From Candidatus Firestoneibacteriota bacterium (lineage in GTDB: Bacteria > Oederibacteriota > D2-FULL-39-29 > CAIOVX01): 36,802 bases of DNA. Positions 6,824-14,714 of the stretch are shown here, one piece after another. The stretch lies in NCBI GenBank assembly GCA_903915125.1, contig CAIWRR010000274.1, positions 1-36,802 of the forward strand, read 5' to 3'. Under the pieces are notes generated by a model. That model was not told the origin of the DNA. It saw only the letters and a list, made by a program, of their open reading frames with translations, and ran no database searches. Position numbers and translations under genes: made by a program. Each line of letters begins with the position of its first letter. The stretch's first letter is position 1.

Positions 6824-8566
6824 TCAGCTGCAGAACTTGCAGGCGCCGGTATTTATGGACTTCATGTATTTCTTTACGGCGTTTATATCGTGCATGGAGA
6901 GAACCGCTGCGGCTATCGCCCTCGCGTCTTCCATCTTAATGGTGCGTATAACTTTCTTTACCTCCGGGACCAGTATGGGAGCGGTTGAGAGCTCGTCCAT
7001 TCCGAGGCCTATCAGCAGCGCCGTGAAAGCCGTATCGCTTGCCATCTCCCCGCACATTCCCACCCACTTTCCTTCCGCGTGGGCCGCAGAGGCTATTCTC
7101 TTGATGGAACGGAGTATTGAAGGGTGCAGCGGGTTATACATGTAGGCCAGCTTCTCGTTCACCCGGTCTATCGCGAGCGTGTACTGGATAAGGTCATTCG
7201 TGCCTATAGAAAAGAAATCTACTTCTTTTGCCATAACATCAGCGGTTATGGCGGCGGACGGAATCTCTATCATCGCGCCAAGTTCCACGTCTTTATCAAA
7301 CTCGACACCTTTCTTATCCAGGTCTTCCCTGACCTCGGTGTAGACCGTCATTGCCTGCCGCAATTCTTCCACCGAGGAGATCATCGGGAACATTATTTTA
7401 ATGTTTGCGAGCGTGGAGGCGCGGAGTATGGCGCGCAGCTGCGTCTTGAATATCTCCGGGCGCGCAAGGCAAAGCCGGATCGCCCGAAGGCCGAGAAACG
7501 GGTTCTCTTCTTTGGGAAGGCCGAGGTTGGATAAAAGTTTGTCGCCGCCGACATCCAGGGTGCGGATTATTACTGAGCGCGGCAGGGCAGCTTCCGCGGC
7601 AGCCATATAGGCTCTAAACTGCTCGTCTTCATCGGGAAGGTCGGGCCTGTTTAAGAAAAGGAATTCCGTCCTGTAAAGCCCTATCCCGTTCGCTCCATGA
7701 CGCGCAACCAGCGGCAGTTCATCCTGTATTTCAATGTTAGCTGCAAGATCTATCACGTGACCGTCGAGGGTTTCCGAGGGAAAGTCCTTTAACTTGGCAA
7801 GCTGGGCTTCTTCCTGTATAAATTTCCCGATCTTCTTTTCATAGAGCCTCAGGTCCTCCTGGGTCGGGTTAACGATTACAATGCCTTCGGTCCCGTCAAC
7901 AATGACAGGGTCTCCCGTATTGATCTGCGTGGAAACCGAGCTCAAAGCGACGATCGCGGGAATCTCTAAAGCCCGGGCCATTATGGCCGTGTGGGAAGTC
8001 TTGCCTCCCATATCCGTGCAGAAACCGATTACCTTATCCCTCCGCAGCATTACGGTATCGGAAGGTGTAAGGTCCCTCGAAAACACAATGGACTCGTCGG
8101 TTATATCGGCAAGCGTTTCCCTGCCCTTCCCGATAATGTTGCGGAGCACCCTTCTGCCGATATCCCGTATGTCATTTGCCCTTTCGCGCAGGTACTCATC
8201 GTCTATTTTGGCTATGGAGTCCGTGAAACGCGTTACAGCCGAATGAAAGACATAATCGGAGTTCAGTTTTGTTTCCCTTATCTGCTTCGCGACCTCGGAG
8301 GTCATCGCGGGGTCTTCTAGTATCATGAGGTGGGCAGAGAATATATTTGAATGCTTGGACCCCATGTCGCTGTTCACTTTGAGCTCTATTTCTTTGATTT
8401 CGTTTTTTGTGAGTTCAATCGCCGCATTGAATTTCCTGACTTCGGCCGCGACTTCGGAGTCCTTAAGCGGAACTTTAAGCACGACAAAATCTTCCGCCTG
8501 AAGCGTGAACGCCTTGCCTATTACTATGCCGGGAGAAGCCCCTACGCCCTTAAAGAGTTTTCTCAT
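6824..8566 (-). CDS. ptsI: PTS Enzyme I (phosphoenolpyruvate-protein phosphotransferase)
   Basis: 580 aa, standard Enzyme I length. It takes phosphate from PEP and passes it to HPr in the cytoplasm. The N-terminal HPr-binding/phosphohistidine part begins FKGVGASPGIVIGKA. The active histidine is H192 in GGKTSHTAIMARALEIPA. The PEP-binding barrel shows GIGLYRTEFLFLNR, RTLDVGGDK, NPFLGLRAIR, EIPSAA, FFSIGTNDLIQYTLAIDR and the catalytic cysteine in GMCGEMASD. The start overlaps the HPr stop by 4 bases (ATGA) after a GGGGAG site, so the two are coupled. An unusual feature is the C-terminus, ending GACKFCS, a CxxC pair not part of the usual family ending. It is the last gene of the PTS run before the lipid A genes. 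Confidence 0.97.
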   Translation of the reverse strand: MRKLFKGVGASPGIVIGKAFTLQAEDFVVLKVPLKDSEVAAEVRKFNAAIELTKNEIKEIELKVNSDMGSKHSNIFSAHLMILEDPAMTSEVAKQIRETKLNSDYVFHSAVTRFTDSIAKIDDEYLRERANDIRDIGRRVLRNIIGKGRETLADITDESIVFSRDLTPSDTVMLRRDKVIGFCTDMGGKTSHTAIMARALEIPAIVALSSVSTQINTGDPVIVDGTEGIVIVNPTQEDLRLYEKKIGKFIQEEAQLAKLKDFPSETLDGHVIDLAANIEIQDELPLVARHGANGIGLYRTEFLFLNRPDLPDEDEQFRAYMAAAEAALPRSVIIRTLDVGGDKLLSNLGLPKEENPFLGLRAIRLCLARPEIFKTQLRAILRASTLANIKIMFPMISSVEELRQAMTVYTEVREDLDKKGVEFDKDVELGAMIEIPSAAITADVMAKEVDFFSIGTNDLIQYTLAIDRVNEKLAYMYNPLHPSILRSIKRIASAAHAEGKWVGMCGEMASDTAFTALLIGLGMDELSTAPILVPEVKKVIRTIKMEDARAIAAAVLSMHDINAVKKYMKSINTGACKFCS

Positions 8567-8829
8567 TCTTTCTCCCCAAACTTATCTTCGACGAGTTTCC
8601 TTAGTTTCGCGCAGGCATCGGACTCATCAGCACCGGTACATTTTATGACAAGCTTGGTCCCGGGCGACGCCGCCAGCGCCATAAGCCCCATGATGCTCTT
8701 GCCGTTTGCCGACTGTCCTTCCTTTTCTATCTGGATGTCACAGGAAAAACTGTTCGCGAGTTTAATGAAAACCGCCGCAGCCCTAAGGTGCATGCCCAGC
8801 TTGTTCGCTATCACAGCTTCTGTTTGCAT
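8563..8829 (-). CDS. ptsH: Phosphocarrier protein HPr
   Basis: 88 aa, normal for HPr. It relays phosphate from Enzyme I to the EIIA domains. The phospho-acceptor His is H14 in NKLGMHLRAA, a variant of the common NKxGLHARPA with Ala in place of the Pro; the neighbouring Arg is kept. The regulatory serine is S45 in NGKSIMGLM, matching the HPr-kinase target site Ser46 of Firmicutes HPr, and an HPr kinase gene lies about 6 kb upstream in the same run of genes. AGGAG lies 6 bases before the ATG. It sits 12 bases after EIID and overlaps ptsI. The presence of the serine plus kinase means it can be shut off or turned into a signal, though no CcpA-type partner is in the window. Confidence 0.96.
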   Translation of the reverse strand: MQTEAVIANKLGMHLRAAAVFIKLANSFSCDIQIEKEGQSANGKSIMGLMALAASPGTKLVIKCTGADESDACAKLRKLVEDKFGEKE

Positions 8830-8841
8830 ATTTACTCCTCG

Positions 8842-9630
8842 CTAAAAGTAGGAATACATTATAATCCCGATGGTAATTCCATAGAAGAGCACCGTCGGGG
8901 TTATCTTTATCTTCAAAAGTAAGAGCAGGACCAGCAGGGATAAGAACATGAACAGCCCCTGAATGGAAGGACTCATACCGTAGATCCACGGCAAAAGATT
9001 TTTGTTATCCAGCCTGAAAAGGAACGGAAAGAGCGCCCCAATCATTATAAGGGCGGTCAGCGAAAGCCGTTCATTCATGCTTCTGAGGTCCAGCTTGGCA
9101 ATGTAATTTATGATGCTCGGACCGTTCTCGTACCCTTTTGTCAGCCCGGAATAGCGGACTGAAAGGCCGAATGCGTTATAGATGAAAAGCGCCACAAGCG
9201 GGCCCAGGAACGCGAAATTGTAGTTTTCGTGGCAAAGAAGTATTATGCAGACACCCAGAACCGCGCAGAACGGGCGGAGATATTCCCAGAAGAAATTATC
9301 TCCCATCGCGGCAAGCGGGCCCATCATGCTGTTCTTCATTACTTCTATCTCTTCCGGCGTCACCGGTTCGCCCAGTTTTATTTTCTCTTCCATGTGGATT
9401 ACCACGCCCATTATGAACGCGGCCATCGCGGGATGCGTGTTGAAAAATTTCAGGTTCCTGCCGATAAAAGCCTTCCTGCCGTCAAAATCCGGATACAGCC
9501 GGTTGCCGACAGGGATTAGCGCGTACGCAACGCCGATATTCTGCATCTTCTCGTAATTCCAGGAAGCTTCCAGCAGGAAGAGCCTGAAATACACTTTCAA
9601 CAAATCTGTTTTTTTTATGAGTTTATACAC
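8842..9630 (-). CDS. PTS mannose/sorbose-family EIID membrane component
   Basis: 262 aa. The N-terminal pattern KKTDLLKVYFRLFLLEASWNYEKMQNIGVAYALIP is the typical EIID opening, and NSMMGPLAAMGDNFFWEYLRPF matches the family GLMGPLAGxGDxxFW block. It has a cluster of C-terminal hydrophobic helices. With EIIC it forms the membrane channel of a mannose-type PTS permease, taking up a hexose, amino sugar or similar substrate with phosphorylation by EIIB. The start is GTG at 9630, overlapping the EIIC stop by 8 bases; this choice keeps the conserved N-terminus. The substrate cannot be read from sequence. Confidence 0.93.
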   Translation of the reverse strand: MYKLIKKTDLLKVYFRLFLLEASWNYEKMQNIGVAYALIPVGNRLYPDFDGRKAFIGRNLKFFNTHPAMAAFIMGVVIHMEEKIKLGEPVTPEEIEVMKNSMMGPLAAMGDNFFWEYLRPFCAVLGVCIILLCHENYNFAFLGPLVALFIYNAFGLSVRYSGLTKGYENGPSIINYIAKLDLRSMNERLSLTALIMIGALFPFLFRLDNKNLLPWIYGMSPSIQGLFMFLSLLVLLLLLKIKITPTVLFYGITIGIIMYSYF

Positions 9631-10408
9631 TTGTTTTTTTCTTCTCCCTGCCCAGGTAAAGCAGCAGTATGGCCACGAAGATGCTTAGCGCCATGATTAA
9701 GAACGGGCTGACTCTGGTGAAAAAAGAGAACACAAAAACGGCGATGAAGCTCAGCGCGAAATGCAGCGTGTACTTCTTCATAAAGAATATTTCCATAACA
9801 ACCGCTATTCCAACAAGCGGAACAAGGTAGAACGACGTTCCCATCGACGCTTTCACGTTGTCAGGCAGGGAGTTGTAAACATTGAGCAGGACATGGTTCC
9901 CGAAGAATATCGGGATGAAACATACCAGGAAACCTTTTAAGAGCGTTACAGCGATGTTCATATACTGTATCATCTCCACATTGGGTATTCTTTCTTCCTG
10001 CATCTCTCTGTCAAGATAATCAGAAAGCCTGCTGTTCAATTCCCGGATATGCGACTCCAGCCACCGGCTCATGAAACCTACCGGGATGGAAATAATAATA
10101 CAGAACATAATTATGGATTCCGAGGAGCTTCCAAGGCCCGGAGTGTGTATGTAAGCAGATGCCAGGTAGACAGAAACAACCGTCACAGGCAGCACCTCAA
10201 CGGGAAGGTATGCCCCGACAGGCAGCATTCCTACCCAGACCAGTTCTATGAAATACGCAACCATGAATCCGGTTTTTGCGTCCCCCAGCAACAGTCCGGT
10301 AAGAGGCGCCACGACGAGAGGGCGCGACAACATTGTCCCTCCGATGGTCCTGACGTCTATGCTCAAGAAGGCCGCCAGCAGGCATATGACAAGAAGGTCA
10401 GCGTGCAC
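9623..10408 (-). CDS. PTS mannose/sorbose-family EIIC membrane component
   Basis: 261 aa polytopic membrane protein. The conserved opening DVRTIGGTMLSRPLVVAPLTGLLLGDAKTGFMVAYFIELVWVG is the signature of EIIC of the mannose/fructose/sorbose family (usual form ...LSRPLVxGPLxGLLLGD...ELxxVG). Several hydrophobic helices follow and the protein ends in a basic tail. It pairs with EIID to form the sugar channel. The start is GTG at 10408 with GGAGGT 6 bases upstream, and it lies inside the last codons of the GH57 gene; the ribosome-binding site is itself part of the GH57 coding end, so translation is probably coupled. The unusual point is that EIIC is separated from EIIB by that GH57 gene. Confidence 0.93.
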   Translation of the reverse strand: MHADLLVICLLAAFLSIDVRTIGGTMLSRPLVVAPLTGLLLGDAKTGFMVAYFIELVWVGMLPVGAYLPVEVLPVTVVSVYLASAYIHTPGLGSSSESIIMFCIIISIPVGFMSRWLESHIRELNSRLSDYLDREMQEERIPNVEMIQYMNIAVTLLKGFLVCFIPIFFGNHVLLNVYNSLPDNVKASMGTSFYLVPLVGIAVVMEIFFMKKYTLHFALSFIAVFVFSFFTRVSPFLIMALSIFVAILLLYLGREKKKTSV

Positions 10409-12521
10409 TCTTTACCTCCAGGCTGAACGCCGTTTTAAACGATGCCCCGGGCGCAAGTTCAAGCACCCACGCCGGGCAGAGCGCTGAACTCTGGTAAACT
10501 TTTTCCAGCTTTCCGATAGACTGCGAAATTGTGCTGACAGGCATACGCCAAACCTCGGTTTTGCCTTCGAAACGGAAGGTGAGGCAGAGGTTTAACCATT
10601 CATCGGTAATTGAAGCCTCTGAAACGCCGTTCACTCTCCCAAGGCCTGAAAGCCTTGGGTCTTGCGGTTTCTTCCCGTCAAACATGTAATAGCGGTCCGA
10701 AGAATCTCCGCCCAACATCGCGAAGTTGAACTCCGGAACAAACTTAAACGAGGTTTTGTGCTTTGACCGGTTCACTATCTCGTAGCCGAATTTGATGACC
10801 GGGTCGTTCGCGGATATGGCCACGGTTTTTGTGACTCTGAAATCATTGTCCCAGACCTTCCCGCCGCGAACCAGCGATACTACGGCGCTGTCACGTCCCT
10901 TCTCAAGATTATAAGCGTAGGGAGCAGCTACAAAATCTCCGACTTCTTTATATTCTTTCCTCGCAAAATCAGCGGCCTCCTGATCAGCCGGACAGAAATG
11001 GTCAATGAATGAGACCCTGCGGTAGGAATCATAACACAGTTCTTCCCTCAAACCTTCGTCGAACTTTCGCTGCATGTCATGAATGCTGTCGTGGCCCGTC
11101 CCGCCCGCCTGAGCCGCTTTTTTGAAAAGGTCCTCATGGTAAGCCTCGCGCCTTCTGCTCAAAGTATCAAGCGCGTTAAACTCTGCCTGTTTTATGTCAA
11201 ACTCAAATATGTTTCCGCCCTCATCGGGATCGATATAGATATTGTAAAGGTTTGAATTGAGCAGGACCTCTGTCCTGTTGTCCTTGTCAAAATCGGTCTC
11301 GTCGCATTCCAGCCAAGACTTTTTTCCGATCCTTGCAGTGTCCGCCAGAATTTCGGACTTGATAAGCCGTTTGTAGACCGCGAACCTCAAATGGTTCAGG
11401 TAGAGCCCGCCGAAAACGCCGTGCCAGTAAGCGCAGTTGCACTGGCCGCTCCACATCAGGCGGAGAGCTTCCGCGGCGCCGGGCTTTGAAGCGTCCAGCG
11501 CGTTTGCCTTGTCCGACACATAGAGCATTTTTTTATGCATGTTGTTGCTTTCCGGATATTTGGCAAGAAAGTTTCTAAACAACCCTCCCTTCACGAATCT
11601 CCCGAACCTGTCAAATTCATTCCTCTCTTTCAGCAGCCCCGTGAATTTCTCGAACTCCAGTATTGACTCGGCGGGCATGGCCCATTCCAGCATTTCTTTG
11701 TAGGAAGAAGTCGGCATGTAGACACGGCCAAGCGGGCGCAGGTTCTTGACGCAGTCCGCGAAAGTTGTCGTGATAAGCCACTCTTTGTTCCGGTCAAGCA
11801 TGTCAAAGAATTTTTCCAGCCATTTCTTGCCGTAAACCCATTCATGCGTATCCGGCCAGATGCCGAACTTTTCACCGTCGTCGGCGATTGTGACCACTCT
11901 ATCCCCCGCCTCCGTGGCCGCCGCCGCAAGGTACTTCTCGGTCTCCTCCGGCATCCTAAACGGGATAAAATATCTCATCTTGGCGTTTATCGGGAAAATA
12001 TTGAGGGTATAGCCTTCTTCCTCAGTCACGAAATATCCGTGCATTTGGTCTTCTTTAAGCCCGGCTCCTTCAAAATGGGTGTCGTCCACGACCGCGTAAT
12101 TTACGCCGGCAAGCGCAAGGGACTTTGCGAGAGCGGGTTCCCACACCCTTTCCGTCAACCACGCGCCGGAGGGCTCATACCCGAACATTTTCTTGATATA
12201 GGCGTTCATGTGCTTTATTTGCCCTATGCGGTCTTTTTCCGGAATAAGCGGGAAGATCGGCTCGTAGAAACCGCCCGACATAAGCTCGCACCTGCCTGCC
12301 GCGACAAGCGCCCGAAGACGCGCGAAGAATTCCGGTTTGTGTTCTTCCAGCCACTCCAACAGGCAGCCGCTGTAATGAAACACGAATTTCAGTGACGGGT
12401 ACTTTTCTATTGTCTCAATAAAAGGAAGATACGCCCTCTTATAGGCGTCCTCGAAGACCCAGTCAAAATTGCCCACCGGCTGGTGGCAATGCAGGCCCAT
12501 TATGAAATTTATTTTTTTCAC
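10398..12521 (-). CDS. GH57 4-alpha-glucanotransferase/alpha-amylase-like protein
   Basis: About 707 aa, in the range of the GH57 4-alpha-glucanotransferases and their C-terminal DUF1925/DUF1926-type domains. All five GH57 conserved regions are visible (numbered from a start one codon upstream): HCHQPVGNF (12-20), GGFYEP (84-89), GAWLTERVWEP (120-130) with E125 as the catalytic nucleophile, TIADDGEKFG (212-221) with Asp215/216 as acid, and EWAMP further on. In Thermococcus litoralis glucanotransferase the equivalents are E123 and D214. The C-terminal half is rich in beta-strand. The role is probably rearranging or hydrolysing alpha-1,4-glucans such as glycogen or maltodextrin in the cytoplasm; no signal peptide is seen. 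I prefer GTG 12521 (AAGGGG 7 bases upstream) over the preceding in-frame TTG at 12524. It lies inside the PTS operon between EIIB and EIIC. Confidence 0.93.
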   Translation of the reverse strand: MKKINFIMGLHCHQPVGNFDWVFEDAYKRAYLPFIETIEKYPSLKFVFHYSGCLLEWLEEHKPEFFARLRALVAAGRCELMSGGFYEPIFPLIPEKDRIGQIKHMNAYIKKMFGYEPSGAWLTERVWEPALAKSLALAGVNYAVVDDTHFEGAGLKEDQMHGYFVTEEEGYTLNIFPINAKMRYFIPFRMPEETEKYLAAAATEAGDRVVTIADDGEKFGIWPDTHEWVYGKKWLEKFFDMLDRNKEWLITTTFADCVKNLRPLGRVYMPTSSYKEMLEWAMPAESILEFEKFTGLLKERNEFDRFGRFVKGGLFRNFLAKYPESNNMHKKMLYVSDKANALDASKPGAAEALRLMWSGQCNCAYWHGVFGGLYLNHLRFAVYKRLIKSEILADTARIGKKSWLECDETDFDKDNRTEVLLNSNLYNIYIDPDEGGNIFEFDIKQAEFNALDTLSRRREAYHEDLFKKAAQAGGTGHDSIHDMQRKFDEGLREELCYDSYRRVSFIDHFCPADQEAADFARKEYKEVGDFVAAPYAYNLEKGRDSAVVSLVRGGKVWDNDFRVTKTVAISANDPVIKFGYEIVNRSKHKTSFKFVPEFNFAMLGGDSSDRYYMFDGKKPQDPRLSGLGRVNGVSEASITDEWLNLCLTFRFEGKTEVWRMPVSTISQSIGKLEKVYQSSALCPAWVLELAPGASFKTAFSLEVKSAR

Positions 12522-12550
12522 CAAAAACCCCTTTTGAAATTTCCGTCCGT

Positions 12551-13057
12551 TTAATCCTTCTTATCCGTGGAACAGGCTCCTTTCAACAGGCACTCAAAAA
12601 GATCCAGCGGCTTGTCGGCCGGCACCATTTGGTAAAACACCTTCACGCCAAGCTTTTTTAATTCGTTAAAATCAGCGATATCTTTCTCATTTAAGAATAC
12701 GCTCTTGCTGTATTCTTTTTTGTTCACCGAATGCCTCATCCCTCCGAGGTTCACCCTGTCGAACTTGAATCCTTTATTGAAAAGCCGCACCAGATCCGCC
12801 GGGTTAGTCACTATAATGATAACCCTGTGTTCCGTAATTTCGGCGGAATCCTGCGTAAGATTAAAACCGTCTACGGAATAAATCATCGCCTGCAGGTTCG
12901 GCGGCACGGCCATCTTCATCAGGCACTTCTGCATTTCATTGGAAGCGACGGTGTCGTTTATGCAGATAATTTCATCCGCCTTGGTATTCGGCACCCACCC
13001 GACAATGACCTGGCCGTGTATCAGCCTGTCGTCAATCCTTATGAGTTCTACTGCCAT
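12551..13057 (-). CDS. PTS mannose/sorbose-family EIIB component
   Basis: 168 aa, full-length for EIIB of the mannose family. It takes phosphate from EIIA and gives it to the sugar entering through EIIC/EIID. The phospho-acceptor is H14 in IRIDDRLIHGQVIVGW, the family signature. DEIICINDTVASNEMQK and NLGGMRHS are also characteristic. The start overlaps the EIIA stop by 10 bases. A 29-base gap separates it from the GH57 gene. It is a separate polypeptide rather than fused to EIIA, as in the sorbose-type arrangement. Confidence 0.95.
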   Translation of the reverse strand: MAVELIRIDDRLIHGQVIVGWVPNTKADEIICINDTVASNEMQKCLMKMAVPPNLQAMIYSVDGFNLTQDSAEITEHRVIIIVTNPADLVRLFNKGFKFDRVNLGGMRHSVNKKEYSKSVFLNEKDIADFNELKKLGVKVFYQMVPADKPLDLFECLLKGACSTDKKD

Positions 13058-13458
13058 GTTTTTTGTATCTCCGACATCGGGATAATGCTCTTTTTTGCCT
13101 TCTCCGAGACATCCTTAGCCAGAGCGCGTGGATCCTTGAGGGCCTCCCGCAGCAGAAGCGCTTCAAGCAGCATCGGCAGGTTTATCCCGGTCAATATCTC
13201 GACCTTTTCCGAAATGAACTGGAGGCTTACATTTGTGGTGCTGCCTCCGAACATGTCGGTAAAGATTAAGACATTCCCGTCCGACTCTTTCCCTGCTTTC
13301 GCTATTGCCTCGCTGACCTTTGCCTTAAGGTCATCCAAGCCTTCAAAAGCGTTGAGGCAGACGGGCTCAAGCGCCGCCTGAGGGCCTATTACAAGCTCTA
13401 CCGTCTTTACCATGGCGCATGCCAGGTCCCCGTGAGTAACAACAACTATTCCTATCAT
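13048..13458 (-). CDS. PTS mannose-family EIIA component
   Basis: 136 aa, one EIIA-Man domain. The phospho-acceptor is H9 in IGIVVVTHGDLA. The second hallmark, VLIFTDMFGGSTTNVSLQF, is intact, and NLPMLLEALLLRE follows. It accepts phosphate from HPr and passes it to EIIB (13057-12551), whose start it overlaps. AGGGGG precedes the ATG. EIIA-Man genes of this kind also occur in Proteobacteria beside hprK and ptsN as purely regulatory proteins, but here B, C and D partners are all present, so a transport role is likely as well. Confidence 0.95.
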   Translation of the reverse strand: MIGIVVVTHGDLACAMVKTVELVIGPQAALEPVCLNAFEGLDDLKAKVSEAIAKAGKESDGNVLIFTDMFGGSTTNVSLQFISEKVEILTGINLPMLLEALLLREALKDPRALAKDVSEKAKKSIIPMSEIQKTWQ

Positions 13459-13472
13459 AAGCCCCCTGTGCG

Positions 13473-14714
13473 TTAAATTGAGATAGCCTTGATAACCGCC
13501 CGTCCGAGCCTCTGGGCGTCATGCCTCGCCAGGCCGGATTCATCCAAGCGGATCAGCCTTTTCCTGATTATCTTTACGCCGAGTTTATCGACCTCGTCCC
13601 AGTCCATCTTTACCTGGCAGGAACCCTCCGAACTGTACTTGATAAGCGTGTCCTCGGGGACAGGCCCTTCGTTTACTACACAGTAATGCAGGAACGGATG
13701 CCCCGCCTGGTCAAGAATCTTTCTCACCTGATCGCTGAGATATTCCCCGTCGCTGCCGTTCTTTCTCGTCATTATGTTGGATACCAGTAACTTGGCGCAC
13801 TTGGACTTTACGACCGCGTCCTTTATTTCGCCGAGCAGGAAGAAGGGAAGCAGTTCTGAGTAAAAACTTCCGGGACCGATAACCAGCGCGTCAGCCGAGT
13901 AGATTACTCTGACAGCTTCCGGATTTGCCTTTACCCCTGCCGGCTTCAGTACTACTTCCGGAGTGCAGGGTTTGCTTGCTTTTTTTGCCTTTACACGCGG
14001 CGATTTGAGCGCCAGTTCCACTCTGGCAAAGGTCGCCGGCACAACCCTTCCGGAAAGCGAGAGCACCCTTGAGGATTCATCCAGCGCGTTCTCCAACCCC
14101 CCAGCTTCCTCGCGCATCGCATCAAGAAAGAGCCCGCCGAAGCTTTCACGCTTAAGGCCGCTTGATCCGAACCTGAAGCCGAGCAAGGCCCTCATCCTTT
14201 TGTTGCTTCCCGAGAGAGCCGCAAGCGAACTTAAAAGATGGGATTCTTCCGGGAAGGATATGACGGAAATGTTTTCCGTATAGCTTGACAGCCCTTCCAG
14301 AAGCGGTACTATGCCGCTCGCCCCCCCGAACACCACAATCTTCGGTCCTCTCTTCAGTTTTAGATGCGTGTAAACCGAATTCATGTAGCCGGTCTTTCTT
14401 CCCGGATTGACAATTGTCAGGAAAGCGTAAGTCCCCCTCCTGACCGCCATCATAATTCCAAGCAGTCCGAGGCCCAGCACTAAAAAATCTATCGTGACAA
14501 GGCGGCTAAACTTTACGACTGTGGACCTTACTTCGGCCGAAAAGGTCTTTGCCGATATAAAATGCGTCAGGTCCATCTTTGGAAAGACCTGGCCGATTAT
14601 CCCGGTAAGCCCGAAAGCAAGCAGCACAAGACTAAGTGTAAAAACAATAATCCAGGTCTTGAGCATGGGCCTTGAATAAAGCCATCTGGTAAACTTACTC
14701 TCTTTTACCGCCAT
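13473..14714 (-). CDS. Membrane-anchored, divergent YvcK/CofD-family protein
   Basis: 413 aa. Two hydrophobic helices (about 20-41 and 73-91) precede a CofD/YvcK-like Rossmann domain that starts KIVVFGGASGIVPLLEGLSS at about 125-144. The second half is recognisable: SLSGRVVPAT, ALVIGPGSFYSELLPFFL, NIMTRKNG and a late ARHDAQRLG. YvcK proteins bind UDP-sugars and affect carbon metabolism and cell-wall synthesis. What is odd: the usual stretch TVADDGGSSG followed by PPGD after the first strand is gone and replaced by SFPEESHLLSSLAALSG, and the later HSLGN motif reads ESFGG. The ligand site is therefore altered or lost. The start overlaps the HPr kinase stop by 20 bases. In Firmicutes yvcK neighbours rapZ/yvcJ; no rapZ is present here. 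Family is fairly sure; activity is not. Confidence 0.8.
   Translation of the reverse strand: MAVKESKFTRWLYSRPMLKTWIIVFTLSLVLLAFGLTGIIGQVFPKMDLTHFISAKTFSAEVRSTVVKFSRLVTIDFLVLGLGLLGIMMAVRRGTYAFLTIVNPGRKTGYMNSVYTHLKLKRGPKIVVFGGASGIVPLLEGLSSYTENISVISFPEESHLLSSLAALSGSNKRMRALLGFRFGSSGLKRESFGGLFLDAMREEAGGLENALDESSRVLSLSGRVVPATFARVELALKSPRVKAKKASKPCTPEVVLKPAGVKANPEAVRVIYSADALVIGPGSFYSELLPFFLLGEIKDAVVKSKCAKLLVSNIMTRKNGSDGEYLSDQVRKILDQAGHPFLHYCVVNEGPVPEDTLIKYSSEGSCQVKMDWDEVDKLGVKIIRKRLIRLDESGLARHDAQRLGRAVIKAISI

Noticed and set aside
11844-12395. 183-codon plus-strand open frame opposite the GH57 gene, and many other plus-strand frames
   Set aside because: They lie antisense to clear conserved genes, show no recognisable domain, and follow from the base composition of the real genes.
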